A stretch of DNA of 64,000 nucleotides from Methyloversatilis sp. XJ19-49 (GTDB lineage Bacteria; Pseudomonadota; Gammaproteobacteria; Burkholderiales; Rhodocyclaceae): contig NZ_JANINI010000005.1 in NCBI RefSeq assembly GCF_024580145.1, positions 179,147 to 243,146 on the forward strand, given 5' to 3'. Both the position numbers and the translations under genes were made by a program. Below are positions 43,537 through 53,690 of the stretch, in pieces. The notes under the pieces were generated by a model, which was not told the origin of the DNA, searched no databases, and saw only the letters and a program-made list of their open reading frames with translations. Numbering within the stretch: position 1 is the first letter of the stretch; each line of letters opens with the position of its first letter.

Positions 43537-44355
43537 TCAGCATGAAAGGCGTCGGTGCCCCAGAGCAGGAAGATTTTGACGGATTTCAACGAGATAGTCC
43601 TCGTTCAGATCACCCAGGACCACGCCCGGGCCACGCGCCAGACGATTCAGCACCTGACCCCACGGATCGATCAGCATCGAATCGCCGAACGTACGTCGCC
43701 CCGACGGATGCACGCCACCCTGCGCCGATGCCAGCACGTAACACTGATTTTCGACAGCGCGCGCGCGCAGCAGAAGTTCCCAGTGCGCACGACCGGTCGT
43801 TTCGGTGAAGGCTGCGCCCAGCACCAGCAGTTTCAGGTTGCCGAGCGCGCGGAAAAACTCCGGGAAACGCAGGTCGTAGCAGATCGACAGACCGACCCGC
43901 CCGAACGGCGCCTCGAAGGCGACCGGCGTACTGCCTGCCTCGATCGTGCGTGCCTCGTCGTAGTTTTCGGCACCGCGCGTGAAAGCGAACAGATGGATCT
44001 TGTCGTAACGCGCCACCTGACGGCCGTCCGGTCCGTAGGCCAGACAGGTGTTGCGCACCTTGTCCGGCCGTTCGGCGACGAGCGGCACCGAACCGCCGAC
44101 CAGCCAGACGCCGTGCCGCTGCGCAGCCTCCGACATGAAGCGCTGGATCGGGCCATCACCCTCGGTTTCGCGAATCGCAATCTTGTCGGATTCGTCGCCC
44201 GAAATCAGCGCGAAGTACTCTGGCAGCGCCACCAGCTTCGCACCCTGACGGGCGGCTTCGGCGATCCAGTGCCCGGCCTCGTCGAGGTTGTCGGCGACAT
44301 TCGGCCCGGACACCATCTGCACGGCAGCAACACGATTCATCGCGGAAGTATTCAT
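43537..44355 (-). CDS. carbon-nitrogen hydrolase, Nit1/deaminated glutathione amidase-like
   Basis: Nitrilase-superfamily amidase of 272 residues. The catalytic triad is complete: Glu46 in LVALPEYFAL, Lys119 in RYDKIHLFAF and Cys159 in LSICYDLRFPE. Length and DLRFPE are those of Nit1-type enzymes, which hydrolyse deaminated glutathione as metabolite repair (family knowledge). ATG at 44355 is used; ATG at 44340 is possible. It follows yhdP on the same strand with an 84-bp gap, as in many betaproteobacteria. Confidence 0.85.
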   Translation of the reverse strand: MNTSAMNRVAAVQMVSGPNVADNLDEAGHWIAEAARQGAKLVALPEYFALISGDESDKIAIRETEGDGPIQRFMSEAAQRHGVWLVGGSVPLVAERPDKVRNTCLAYGPDGRQVARYDKIHLFAFTRGAENYDEARTIEAGSTPVAFEAPFGRVGLSICYDLRFPEFFRALGNLKLLVLGAAFTETTGRAHWELLLRARAVENQCYVLASAQGGVHPSGRRTFGDSMLIDPWGQVLNRLARGPGVVLGDLNEDYLVEIRQNLPALGHRRLSC

Positions 44356-44439
44356 GGCAAGCCTTTCAGTTTGATGATGCGCCGCCACAGCACGCCGCGG
44401 CAAGCCGCGCATCCGAAAACCTGATCGTGCCGCCGGACT

Positions 44440-47400
44440 TCATTTTTCCGCCTGCTCGCCAGCGGGTGGCACCGCAAGCTTGGCCACGATCGGGTCGTCC
44501 CACGAACCGGTCACGCTGTACCGGAAAGCGAAAATCTGGCCGAGCGGATCGCGCAGCACCTTCTGCGCAAGGTAGGTGGCCACACCGACCGCCGGATTGG
44601 CGATCAGCACGCCGACCGACACACTGTCGCTGAGCGCGGGCTGCACGCGCACGACCAGATTCTGCGTTTCGGCCGCGATATCCGCGCTGCCGCTGATCCG
44701 CACGCGCGCGGCCGGCCCGGCCAGTTCGAAGTCTTCGGTTTTCATGATGCCACGCTCAACCGCCACATTGCCTTCGATCAGGTCGAACGCGAAACCTTCG
44801 CTGAACACGTCCCGGAAATCCAGCGTGATGCGGCGCGGCAGCGCCTGCAGGCTGAGGATGCCGAGCAGGCGCCCCGCACCGGGGTTGATCTTGCTGAACT
44901 GCCCCTTGCTGACCGACAGCTTGAAGGCACCAGAGAGCGACGGATAGTCGATCGACAGCGGGTTGCCGTTCCAGCGCAGGCTGCCCTGCATCTCGGCGGT
45001 GCCCCGGCGCAACGCATCGGCGTGACCGAGCCGGTCGAGCAGCTTGCCGGCGTCGTCCGCCCTGATCGAAAAATCGAGCCGCGTCTCGCGCACGCCGCCG
45101 GGCGCACCGAGCGGCTTGCCCCAGGCGCCGCTGGCATCGAAACTGCCCTCCGGCAATTCGAGCGCCAGACGGTCGATCAGCCAGGCGCGCCGCTCGTTGC
45201 TGGCCTGCAGCGCCAGCTTGCCCAGCGTCTTGCCGTCGAGCACGAAGCGCGCTGCTTCGATGTCCAGCGCGGGCAGATCCTCAAGTACGTCGGCCGCGTC
45301 CGCTTCTGCATCGGCCAACGCCTGCACGCCCGGCTCGCCTGCCGTATTGATCAGCAAGTGGTCGAAGCGCGCCTGCAGACGGCCCTTGCCCTGACCGGAC
45401 CAGTTGATGCGGCCGCGCGCCTGCGCACTCGCCAGATCGATCTCCCAGGCGTCGCCCTCGCGCTTCGCATCGGCCTTGACCGCATCGAGCCAGTGGTCCA
45501 TCAGGCGCACATGTTTGGCCTCGAGCCGCACCCGGTCAAGCGGCAGTTCGTCGTCGTCGCGGTCCGCCGCACTGACCGTTCCATCGTCTGCCGGCCGCGG
45601 CGCGAACGCGCGGCGCAAGGCGTCCAGGTCGAGCGTGTCGGCACGCAGCGACAGCGCAAGGCCGCGCTCCGGCATCGCCGGCTGTAGCGGCAGCCCGATC
45701 GCACCCCGGTCGATCACCCAGCCGGTCGGCGTCGTGCGGCGGACGATGTCGGCGCTGGCCAGATCACCAAGCGTGATGCGAAGCAATTCGCGGTCAGGAC
45801 CGATGACGGGCAGGCCTCGTCGGGCCGATTCACGCGCGTCGAGCGCACCGGTGCGTTCGATCCTGAGCGCCATGGGCGTGCCGGCCGCCTTCCCCAGCGG
45901 TGCCGGCAACGTCGAGACAAGCTGGGCCAGATCGGCCTCCAGCGTGATGTCCATGTCGTTGCGGCGCACACCGAGGCGGGCCTGCCAGGCCACCGTACCT
46001 GCGAGCGCCGCCAGCCAGGGCTGACCCATCTGGGCACGCAGCGCCTCCATCGATGCGCGTCCGCTGGCGGTCACATTCACCACACCCCCGCCCGCCGACA
46101 GGACATCAAGCGTCATCGGAAAGCCGAGTGCCGTGGCCTGCGCACTGCGCACGGTCAGCGTGCTTTCGGTGAATGAGATCTTGCCGGCCGCATCGGTCAG
46201 CGGCGGCAGCGCATCGTCGATGACCAGTCGATTGCCGGCGAAGGTGAAATCGCCTTCGATCTTTGCGTCCTGCGAGTGGCGCAGCGGTATGGCCAACGAC
46301 ACATTGAGACGGCCATTGCCTTCGGCGCGCATGCCGCGGGTGAAGCCGTCAATGCGCCCGGCCACCGGGCTGATGTCGATGTAGCGCAGGAATTCCGACG
46401 TGACGCCGCTGGCCGAGCCGCGCACCAGCAACAATTCCTCTGCCCCGTCCAGGTCGGGGATTTCGGCCGTCGTGGCCCCCAGCTTCGTGTTCAGGATGCG
46501 ACCGTCGCGCGACGTGATGAGCATGCGCGCACCTTCGAACAGCACGTCGGCGTCAAGTCCGGTGATGGCCGGCCAGGTGCCGCCGAAGGCAACCGTCACG
46601 TCTTCGGCCTTCACCTTGACCTGAAAGACGCCGGGTTGCCCGCGATCGAACGGGAAATCGTCCAGCTTGCCGCGCAGCTTCAGCGTGGTGTCGGTAGAGC
46701 CGCCCGCCACCAGGGCCTCGCGCAGCCAATCGCGCGTGTCGGCACCGATATACAGCGGAAGGTAGCGCCAGATGGCGCGCGCGTCGCTTCGCTGGAGGCG
46801 GCCGTCGAGATCGAGTTCGCCTGCGGTATTCGACAGCGTGCGGTAGCGACCGCTCAATTCGCCTTCAACATCGGCATTGCTGAACGCCACGGATTCGAGC
46901 GCGACGGTGGTTTCGCCGTCGCTGCGCGACCAGCCGGCACGCAACTTGAAACGGGCGAAGGTGATCTGCGGCTCGGCGAACACCGTCGGCAGGTCGAAGG
47001 TCAGTCCCGGCGCATCGACCAACACGCTGCCGCGCGCATCGCTGCCTTCGAGCTTGCCGCTCAGTCCGACCACCCCGGGCACATCGCCGCGCGCACTGAA
47101 GCCGATGCGGTCGAGCCCGGCGCTGACGCGGAAACCGAGCGGCGCCGACAGCTCGCCGGTCCATCCGGCGTCAAGGTCGGTCAGCCGACCGTGCGGCGCA
47201 TGATCGCGCAGGCGCTCACGCAGCGGGTCCGGCAGCGGAATGAAGTCGGACAGCCGGGTCAGTGCGGCGAGGTCGAGCACGCTGGCCGACATTTCGCCCT
47301 GCCCGGCACGACCGTCGGCGGCGGCCTGCCAATTCAGGTCGAGGCTGGTCGGCCGCACGCGCACGCCATCACGGGTCACCAATTGCAGCTGACGCGCGGT

Positions 47401-48393
47401 GGCAGTCACCCGCGTGCGGCTGAGGTGCTCGGCACTGATGCGACCGGACAGACTGACCAGATCGAGCTGCGGCAGATCGGGCAACAGGCGCAGCTTCACG
47501 TCCGACAGCGCCAGTTCACCGGTCACGGCATTCAGCGTGGCGCCGTCGAAATTCGCCCAGGCGCGTACGGCACCGCGCCCCTGGGGCAGATCAACCGGGT
47601 AGTCGACCCAGCGCTGCCAGATGGCGAGATCGGCGTTGTCCAGCGACACGTAAAGCTCACCCGACGCGCCGGCCGGCTGGGTGATGTCGGGCAGTTCCAC
47701 GTCGCCCCTCAGTTCCAGTTGCCGGGCCAGTTCCGCCGGCGGTGTGGCAAGCAGTCCGAAGCGGTGCCGGTCGCCCGCATTGTCCAGTCGCAGATTGACC
47801 TGGGTCAGCTTCAGCGGCGGCGCACCGGCCCGGGTTTCGTCGTGCCACTCGAGCTCTGCATCACGGATGTTGATCTGCCCCTGCGCGAGCAGCCACGGCA
47901 GAAAGCCACCTCGCGTGCCGTCCTGCCGCAGCGCGAGCCCGGCGACGTGGAGTACGCCGGCCTTATCGCGCCGGACCTGCAGTGCAGGACCGTTGATGTC
48001 GAGCCGATGCAGGTGCATGCGTCCGCGCACCAGCGACGAAAAGCCGAGCGCCGCATCGACCTGTTCCAGCCGCAGCGCCGGCTGACCGGCTTCATCGAGC
48101 AGGGTGACACCGCGCAGCGCGAGATGCGGATGCAGGCCGCTCCAGTCGGCGCGGATGCTGTCGATGCGCACCTCGCGCGCCAGCGCCTCGCCCACCAAAC
48201 CTTCGATCTGCGTGCGGTAGGCATCCACCTGCGGCAGCAGCAGGTGGCGCGCGCCGAGCACGACCAGCGCCACGACAATCCATGCGACCAGCAGCACGTC
48301 GAACGCGCGGCCGGGCAGTCGCCGCCACAAGGGCCGCACAGGGCGTATGTCTGCGGACGGGAGGGTAGCGTCAGCGGCGGAAGAATCAGACAA
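44440..48393 (-). CDS. yhdP: YhdP family AsmA-like inner-membrane protein
   Basis: Large envelope protein of 1317 residues (E. coli YhdP 1266), one N-terminal membrane helix (AFDVLLVAWIVVALVVLGA, near residue 30) and a long periplasmic part of beta-rich repeats. AsmA-like proteins are thought to bridge the envelope and move phospholipids to the outer membrane (established for YhdP, TamB, YdbH). C-terminal LGILSLQALPRRITLDFRDV near 1187 and VGVATYLAQKVLRDPLGQIF near 1282 are family signatures. No good ATG precedes the helix: TTG at 48393 (MSDSSAADATL) is chosen, while the earlier ATG at 48579 would overlap the glnE start. Divergent from glnE. Confidence 0.85.
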   Translation of the reverse strand: MSDSSAADATLPSADIRPVRPLWRRLPGRAFDVLLVAWIVVALVVLGARHLLLPQVDAYRTQIEGLVGEALAREVRIDSIRADWSGLHPHLALRGVTLLDEAGQPALRLEQVDAALGFSSLVRGRMHLHRLDINGPALQVRRDKAGVLHVAGLALRQDGTRGGFLPWLLAQGQINIRDAELEWHDETRAGAPPLKLTQVNLRLDNAGDRHRFGLLATPPAELARQLELRGDVELPDITQPAGASGELYVSLDNADLAIWQRWVDYPVDLPQGRGAVRAWANFDGATLNAVTGELALSDVKLRLLPDLPQLDLVSLSGRISAEHLSRTRVTATARQLQLVTRDGVRVRPTSLDLNWQAAADGRAGQGEMSASVLDLAALTRLSDFIPLPDPLRERLRDHAPHGRLTDLDAGWTGELSAPLGFRVSAGLDRIGFSARGDVPGVVGLSGKLEGSDARGSVLVDAPGLTFDLPTVFAEPQITFARFKLRAGWSRSDGETTVALESVAFSNADVEGELSGRYRTLSNTAGELDLDGRLQRSDARAIWRYLPLYIGADTRDWLREALVAGGSTDTTLKLRGKLDDFPFDRGQPGVFQVKVKAEDVTVAFGGTWPAITGLDADVLFEGARMLITSRDGRILNTKLGATTAEIPDLDGAEELLLVRGSASGVTSEFLRYIDISPVAGRIDGFTRGMRAEGNGRLNVSLAIPLRHSQDAKIEGDFTFAGNRLVIDDALPPLTDAAGKISFTESTLTVRSAQATALGFPMTLDVLSAGGGVVNVTASGRASMEALRAQMGQPWLAALAGTVAWQARLGVRRNDMDITLEADLAQLVSTLPAPLGKAAGTPMALRIERTGALDARESARRGLPVIGPDRELLRITLGDLASADIVRRTTPTGWVIDRGAIGLPLQPAMPERGLALSLRADTLDLDALRRAFAPRPADDGTVSAADRDDDELPLDRVRLEAKHVRLMDHWLDAVKADAKREGDAWEIDLASAQARGRINWSGQGKGRLQARFDHLLINTAGEPGVQALADAEADAADVLEDLPALDIEAARFVLDGKTLGKLALQASNERRAWLIDRLALELPEGSFDASGAWGKPLGAPGGVRETRLDFSIRADDAGKLLDRLGHADALRRGTAEMQGSLRWNGNPLSIDYPSLSGAFKLSVSKGQFSKINPGAGRLLGILSLQALPRRITLDFRDVFSEGFAFDLIEGNVAVERGIMKTEDFELAGPAARVRISGSADIAAETQNLVVRVQPALSDSVSVGVLIANPAVGVATYLAQKVLRDPLGQIFAFRYSVTGSWDDPIVAKLAVPPAGEQAEK

Positions 48394-48569
48394 GATCTGG
48401 ACCTGCAGCCAAAAGGAAGATGACTGCGTTTGTGGGACGATGCGGGAGTTTACCCGCAACGTCGCATCGGGCGCGTTTTGTAGGGAGTCCTTACAACGGG
48501 CGCGCAATGCACCGGGCCCGGCGCGTGCGCCGACCCCGGCCTTATCGTGACCGACCGCAGAGACGACAC

Positions 48570-51305
48570 ATGGACGCATCCACCGCCATTGCCCACGCCC
48601 GCCGGCACAGCCGCTATCTCGACCGCCTGCTCGGTGCCCGACCGGCGCTCACCGACGCGCTGACCGACACCCTCCAGGCGCACGCCAGCGCAGCCATGCT
48701 CGAAGACTGGCTCACTCAGACGCCGTTCGAGCCGGATGACGAAGCGGGCATCAAGCGCGCGCTGCGCCTCCTGCGTGCCCGCACGATGGCCCATCTGATC
48801 GTGCGCGATCTGGCGGGCCTGGCCGACCTCGACGAAGTGACCGAGGGCATGACGCTGCTGGCCGAGCTGACGGTGCGCGTGGCGGCCGATCAGGCGCGCA
48901 TCCCGCTCGTTGCGCGTTTCGGCGAGCCGCGCGGCGAATCGGAAGACGGCAGCCCCGGTGCGGTTCAGCCCTTCATCTGCATCGGCATGGGCAAACTGGG
49001 CGGGCGCGAGCTGAACGTCAGTTCCGACGTGGATTTCATCTTCGTCTATCCGGAAAGCGGTGAAACCGATGCCGATACGCCCAACGGGCTCGGCAAGCAC
49101 ATCGACAATTTCGATTTCTTCACACGGCTGAGCCGCAAGGTGATCGAACTGTTGTCCGAAGTGACCGCCGACGGCTTCGTGTTCCGGGTCGACATGCGGC
49201 TGCGCCCGAACGGCGACAGCGGCCCGCTGGCGGTCAGTTTCGACATGCTCGAGAACTACTTCTTCACGCAGGGACGTGAATGGGAGCGCTACGCGTGGAT
49301 CAAGGCGCGCGCGCTGACCGGCAGCCGGCACGACGAGCTGGAGTCGCTGCGCAAGCCATTCGTGTTCCGCAAATACCTCGATTTCGGCGCCATCAACGCG
49401 ATGCGCGACCTGCACGCGCAGATCCGCCGCGAAGTGGCGCGGCGCGACATGGCCGACAACGTGAAACTCGGCCCGGGCGGCATCCGCGAGATCGAATTCA
49501 TCGCCCAGGTTTTCCAGTTGATCCGCGGCGGCCGCGAGAGCGCGCTGCAGATCCGTCCGACCCAGAAGGTGCTCGACCGACTGGCGATGCGCGGCGTGAT
49601 GACCGAAGAGGCGGTGGACGAACTGCACGCCGCCTATGTGTTCCTGCGCCGGCTGGAACACCGGCTGCAGTATCTCGACGACGCGCAGACGCACAAGCTG
49701 CCGGCCGACGCCGCCGACCAGGCGCTGATCGCCAGCGCGATGGGGTTCGGCAACTACGCGGGCCTGCTGACCGAACTCGATGCGCACCGCGGCCGGGTCA
49801 GCCGGCATTTCGACGCCGTGTTCGGCGCCCAGGAGTCGGACACTTCCGCGCCGCGCGCGCTGTGGCAGGACGCCGATCAGGGCGACGATTGCCGCAGTGC
49901 GCTGGCCACGCTGGGCTTCAGTGAGCCGGACGAGCTGTCGAACCGTCTGGCGGCGTTCAAGTCAGGCAGCCGCTACCGCCAGCTGCCCGACACGTCGCGC
50001 AGCCGGGTAGACGCGCTGGTGCCCAAACTGCTCGAGGCATGCCGCGAAACGCCACACCCCACGGCCACCGCACTGCGCGGGCTCGATCTGCTTGAAGCCA
50101 TCAGCCGACGCGCCGCCTACCTTGCCCTGCTGGCCGAGTTTCCGCAGGCACTCGGCCAGGTGGCGCGCCTCATCGGCGCATCGAGCTGGGCCGCCGGCTA
50201 TCTGGTGCGCCACCCCATCCTGCTCGACGAACTGCTGGATGCCCGCCTGCTGACTGCGGAACCGGAGTGGCCGGCCTTCGAAGCCGCGTTGCGCGCGCAG
50301 CTCGACGAACTGGGCGACGACACCGAACGCCAGATGGACACCATGCGCGATGCGCATCACGCGCAGGTATTCCGCCTGCTGGCGCGCGATCTGGCGGGCG
50401 AACTGTCGGTGGAACGGCTGTCCGACCACCTGTCGGCGCTGGCCGACGTGATGCTGCGCGTCACGCTTGACCTGTGCTGGCGCAAGCTCGCACGACGCCA
50501 TCGCGACACACCTCGCTTCGCGGTCATCAGCTACGGCAAGCTGGGCGGCAAGGAGCTGGGTTACGCGTCCGATCTGGATGTGATCTTCCTGTTCGACGAC
50601 GATCACGAATCGGCGCCCGAAATCTACGCCCGACTGGCGCAGCGCCTGCTGACCTGGCTGTCCAGCCACACCAGCGCCGGCATCCTGTTCGAAACCGACA
50701 CCCGTCTGCGGCCGAATGGTGAATCCGGCCTGCTGGTCAGTTCGGTCGAAGCCTTCCGCGACTACCAGCAGAAATCCGCCTGGGTATGGGAGCACCAGGC
50801 GCTGACCCGCGCCCGCTTCTCGGCCGGCGACGCCGAGGTTGGTGAACAGTTCGAAGCCATCCGCAACGAGGTTCTGACGCGCGTGCGCGACCTCGCGACG
50901 CTGCGTGGCGAGGTGCTCGACATGCGGCGCAAGATGCGCGAAGGCCACGCCAACAAGTCCGACCTGTTCGACATCAAGCACGATCCGGGCGGTCTGATCG
51001 ACCTCGAATTCGCGGTGCAGTACCTGGTGCTGGCCTACGCATCGCGTTACCCCGAACTGACCGGAAACCTCGGCAACATCGCGCTGCTGCGCATCGCTTC
51101 TCAGGTCGGCCTGCTGCCGGCGCTCGACGCGGTCGCCGCAGGCAACGCCTACCGCCGCCTGCGGCACCTGCAGCATGGCCTGCGCCTGAACGACGCGCCG
51201 AAGGCACGCGTCGACCCGGCTCAGGTGGTCGTCGAGCGGGCCGCCATCACCGCGGTCTGGACGCGGCTGTTTCCGGATGCCGCGAACTTGACCACTCCGC
51301 CCTGA
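48570..51305 (+). CDS. glnE: bifunctional glutamine synthetase adenylyltransferase/deadenylase
   Basis: Controls glutamine synthetase by adding or removing AMP under P-II control; 911 residues (E. coli 946). Two nucleotidyltransferase domains are visible: N-terminal GMGKLGGRELNVSSDVDFIF (near 138-157; deadenylylation) and C-terminal SYGKLGGKELGYASDLDVIF (near 651-670; adenylylation), with GPGGIREIEFIAQ near 300 and HDPGGLIDLEFAVQYLV near 804. ATG at 48570 follows AGAGACGAC; the frame is open further upstream through divergent sequence. Divergent from yhdP. Confidence 0.95.
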   Translation: MDASTAIAHARRHSRYLDRLLGARPALTDALTDTLQAHASAAMLEDWLTQTPFEPDDEAGIKRALRLLRARTMAHLIVRDLAGLADLDEVTEGMTLLAELTVRVAADQARIPLVARFGEPRGESEDGSPGAVQPFICIGMGKLGGRELNVSSDVDFIFVYPESGETDADTPNGLGKHIDNFDFFTRLSRKVIELLSEVTADGFVFRVDMRLRPNGDSGPLAVSFDMLENYFFTQGREWERYAWIKARALTGSRHDELESLRKPFVFRKYLDFGAINAMRDLHAQIRREVARRDMADNVKLGPGGIREIEFIAQVFQLIRGGRESALQIRPTQKVLDRLAMRGVMTEEAVDELHAAYVFLRRLEHRLQYLDDAQTHKLPADAADQALIASAMGFGNYAGLLTELDAHRGRVSRHFDAVFGAQESDTSAPRALWQDADQGDDCRSALATLGFSEPDELSNRLAAFKSGSRYRQLPDTSRSRVDALVPKLLEACRETPHPTATALRGLDLLEAISRRAAYLALLAEFPQALGQVARLIGASSWAAGYLVRHPILLDELLDARLLTAEPEWPAFEAALRAQLDELGDDTERQMDTMRDAHHAQVFRLLARDLAGELSVERLSDHLSALADVMLRVTLDLCWRKLARRHRDTPRFAVISYGKLGGKELGYASDLDVIFLFDDDHESAPEIYARLAQRLLTWLSSHTSAGILFETDTRLRPNGESGLLVSSVEAFRDYQQKSAWVWEHQALTRARFSAGDAEVGEQFEAIRNEVLTRVRDLATLRGEVLDMRRKMREGHANKSDLFDIKHDPGGLIDLEFAVQYLVLAYASRYPELTGNLGNIALLRIASQVGLLPALDAVAAGNAYRRLRHLQHGLRLNDAPKARVDPAQVVVERAAITAVWTRLFPDAANLTTPP

Positions 51306-51341
51306 CTCAAACGATCATGAACCGATGCCGGAGCACCCGCC

Positions 51342-51710
51342 ATGCCGATTAGCCGCTGGATACTTGTCGCCCTGCTTGCCGTGACGCTGGGCGGATGCGC
51401 GACCTCCCCGCCGCGCCCGCCGGCACCGACCACCGACGAGATCGTGCAGATGTCGAAGGACGGACTGACGCCAGCCGAAATCATCCAGCGCATCGACGAA
51501 AGCGGCGGCCTGTATGCGCTGAAGGCATCGGAACTGGCCAATCTGCGCGAACAGGGTGTGTCCGACGAGGTGATCGACCACATGCAGCTCACGCTGATCG
51601 AAGCCACCCGGGCGCGCGAAGCCATGCGCGAGCGCGAACGCATGTGGATGTTCGGCTACCCCGGCTATCCGGGGTATCCGTGGGGCTACTGGCGGCGACC
51701 TTTCTACTGA
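51342..51710 (+). CDS. small outer-membrane-type lipoprotein
   Basis: Lipoprotein of 122 residues: signal peptide with lipobox LGGC (Cys19), then a helical domain with EIVQMSKDGLTPAEIIQRID near 33-52 and ANLREQGVSDEVIDHM near 67, similar to short conserved helix pairs in other small lipoproteins. The end is rich in Tyr, Pro and Gly (YPGYPGYPWGYWRRPFY). The residue after Cys is Ala, so the outer membrane is the expected location. Follows glnE after 36 bp and may be read from the same transcript. Function unknown. Confidence 0.75.
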   Translation: MPISRWILVALLAVTLGGCATSPPRPPAPTTDEIVQMSKDGLTPAEIIQRIDESGGLYALKASELANLREQGVSDEVIDHMQLTLIEATRAREAMRERERMWMFGYPGYPGYPWGYWRRPFY

Positions 51711-51807
51711 GTGGAAATACATTGCAGATCTATCTTTAGAATAAAAGATTACTTTTTGAGATAACCATTGCTGGCTAGACTGCGCGCTCCTCAAGGAGTG
51801 CTTTGCA

Positions 51808-52782
51808 GTGAAAATCCGCCACATCGACACCCGCCCGACCGCCGTCGGGCGAGCTCACGAAGCGCTCGGCCTGCCGCCTGTGGAGCAGGTCATCGACCGC
51901 GCGCAGGCGCATCCGCTGGTCACCGTCGCCACCTGGCTGATCGGCTTCACGCTGTTCGGCCTCGCCACAGTGCTGCTGGTGCGCGGTCTTCCGGTGAGCG
52001 ATCCGGCCGCCGCGCTGGCCATCGTCATCGAGGTCGTCACGTCGGAGGAATTCCTCACGGCGGCAGCCGTCGGCTTCATCGCACAGAGCATCGACGGCGC
52101 GCTCGGCATGGCCTATGGGATTTCCGCCACCACCTTCCTGCTCGGCACCGGCGCATCGCCCGCAGTGGCCAGCGCCAGCGTCCACATCGCGGAAATCTTC
52201 ACCACCGGCCTGTCCGGTCTGTCGCACCTGCGGCTGGGCAATGTCGATCGCAAGCTGATGCTGCGTCTGCTGGTGCCCGGCGTGATCGGCGGGGTTCTGG
52301 GTGCGCTGGTCGTCACCCAGCTCGACGGCGCGGCGCTCAAGCCCTGGATTTCCGGCTACCTGCTGCTGATGGGCGTCTATGTTCTGACCAAGGCCTGGCG
52401 CCATCGGCGAAAGCCTGCGCAGGAACCGAAGCATGTCGCCAAGCTGGCGCTGTTCGGCGGCTTTGTCGATGCAGCAGGCGGCGGCGGCTGGGGCCCGGTG
52501 GTCACGACCAGCCTGGTCGGCGCCGGTCAGGACCCGCGACGCACCATCGGTTCGGTGAACTTCGCCGAGTTCTTCATCGCCATCGCCAGTGCAGGCGCCT
52601 TCGTGCTGTTCATCGACGCGGCGCCCTGGGCCACCGTCGCCGGGCTGGTCGCCGGCGGCATGTTCGCCGCGCCGCTGGCCGCCTTCCTGTGCCGCGCCCT
52701 GCCGGCGCGCGCGCTGCTCGTGCTGGTCGGCCTGCTGATCAGCGCGCTCAGTGCATACAACCTGTGGAAGGCACTCGGATGA
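51808..52782 (+). CDS. sulfite exporter TauE/SafE family (TSUP) membrane protein
   Basis: Membrane transporter of 324 residues with about eight helices. The repeated half motif is seen at AAAVGFIAQSIDGALGMAYG near 92-111 and FVDAAGGGGWGPVVTTSLVG near 217-236; both carry the Gly-rich turn typical of the family, which exports sulfite, sulfoacetate or related anions. The GTG at 51808 has a strong AAGGAGTG site. The AT-rich 97 bp upstream (51711-51807) contrasts with its surroundings and should hold the promoter, possibly for a CysB-type regulator; no firm site was identified. Confidence 0.88.
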   Translation: MKIRHIDTRPTAVGRAHEALGLPPVEQVIDRAQAHPLVTVATWLIGFTLFGLATVLLVRGLPVSDPAAALAIVIEVVTSEEFLTAAAVGFIAQSIDGALGMAYGISATTFLLGTGASPAVASASVHIAEIFTTGLSGLSHLRLGNVDRKLMLRLLVPGVIGGVLGALVVTQLDGAALKPWISGYLLLMGVYVLTKAWRHRRKPAQEPKHVAKLALFGGFVDAAGGGGWGPVVTTSLVGAGQDPRRTIGSVNFAEFFIAIASAGAFVLFIDAAPWATVAGLVAGGMFAAPLAAFLCRALPARALLVLVGLLISALSAYNLWKALG

Positions 52783-52920
52783 GCGCAGTGGCAAGACGAA
52801 AGCGTCAATTTGCAAGGGTGGAATCGACGCGTTGAAAGGCGATCGGAGCCAAGATCGCCGAAACAAGGGCCATCCGGGCACCGCGCATCCCGCCACCGGA
52901 TGAACGACGCGCGATCCGGA

Positions 52921-53622
52921 TCAGACTGCAACACCGAACCAGGATCCGACCAGTGCAGTGAGTGCCATGGCCGCAGCGCCCCAGAAGGTGACGCGCAGCG
53001 CCCCCCTCAGCGGCGACGCGCCGCCCACGCGCGCCGCGACCGCACCCAGCAGCATCAGAGAAACCAGTGACGTGACGATCACCACCGTGGTCAGGGTGTC
53101 TTCCGCAGCCAGCACGACGGCGAGCAGAGGGATGCCGGCGCCCGCCGCAAAGGCCAGAGCGGATGTCAGTGCGGCCTGCAGCGGACGCGCCTGACCGTCC
53201 ACCGGAATCCCCAGTTCGTCACGCGCATGCGCCTGCAGCGCGTCACGCTTCATCAGCTGGCGTGCCACTTCGTCTGCAGTCACCGGATCGAGCCCTCGCC
53301 CGACGTAGATGGCTGCGAGCTCGCTCATTTCATGGACCGGATCACTTTCCTGTTCGCGACGCTCCTGCTCGATGTCCGCGCGTTCCGTATCCGCCTGCGA
53401 ATGGACAGACACGTATTCGCCGGCCGCCATCGACATGGCGCCGGCCACCAGTCCGGCCACGCCGGTCAGCAGCACGACCTGCGGCGTCGCGTGCGCGGCC
53501 GCCACGCCGGCGATCAGGCTGGCGGTCGACACCACGCCGTCGTTCGCCCCGAGGACCGCGGCGCGCAGCCAGCCGCTGCGGTGACTGCGGTGCATTTCCT
53601 TGCGCGAGGCGCGAATCGTCAT
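52921..53622 (-). CDS. VIT1/CCC1 family metal (iron/manganese) transporter
   Basis: Membrane protein of 233 residues. The N-terminal signature SGWLRAAVLGANDGVVSTAS (near 16-35) and GAMSMAAGEYVSVHSQADTE (near 61-80) are diagnostic; the acidic helix RADIEQERREQESDPVHE follows as the cytosolic metal-binding segment, then three more helices near 160-233. Bacterial members export iron or manganese from the cytoplasm. Convergent with the TSUP gene (138 bp apart) and divergent from the trhO-like gene (68 bp). Confidence 0.85.
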   Translation of the reverse strand: MTIRASRKEMHRSHRSGWLRAAVLGANDGVVSTASLIAGVAAAHATPQVVLLTGVAGLVAGAMSMAAGEYVSVHSQADTERADIEQERREQESDPVHEMSELAAIYVGRGLDPVTADEVARQLMKRDALQAHARDELGIPVDGQARPLQAALTSALAFAAGAGIPLLAVVLAAEDTLTTVVIVTSLVSLMLLGAVAARVGGASPLRGALRVTFWGAAAMALTALVGSWFGVAV

Positions 53623-53690
53623 GGTTCAGTCATCAATAAATGTGCAGAGACCACACGGTATACTTTCCGACCGTCCTGACCGAGTCATTC

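Noticed and set aside
46276..48423. 715-residue rightward frame
   Set aside because: Antisense to yhdP; no domain and low-complexity composition.
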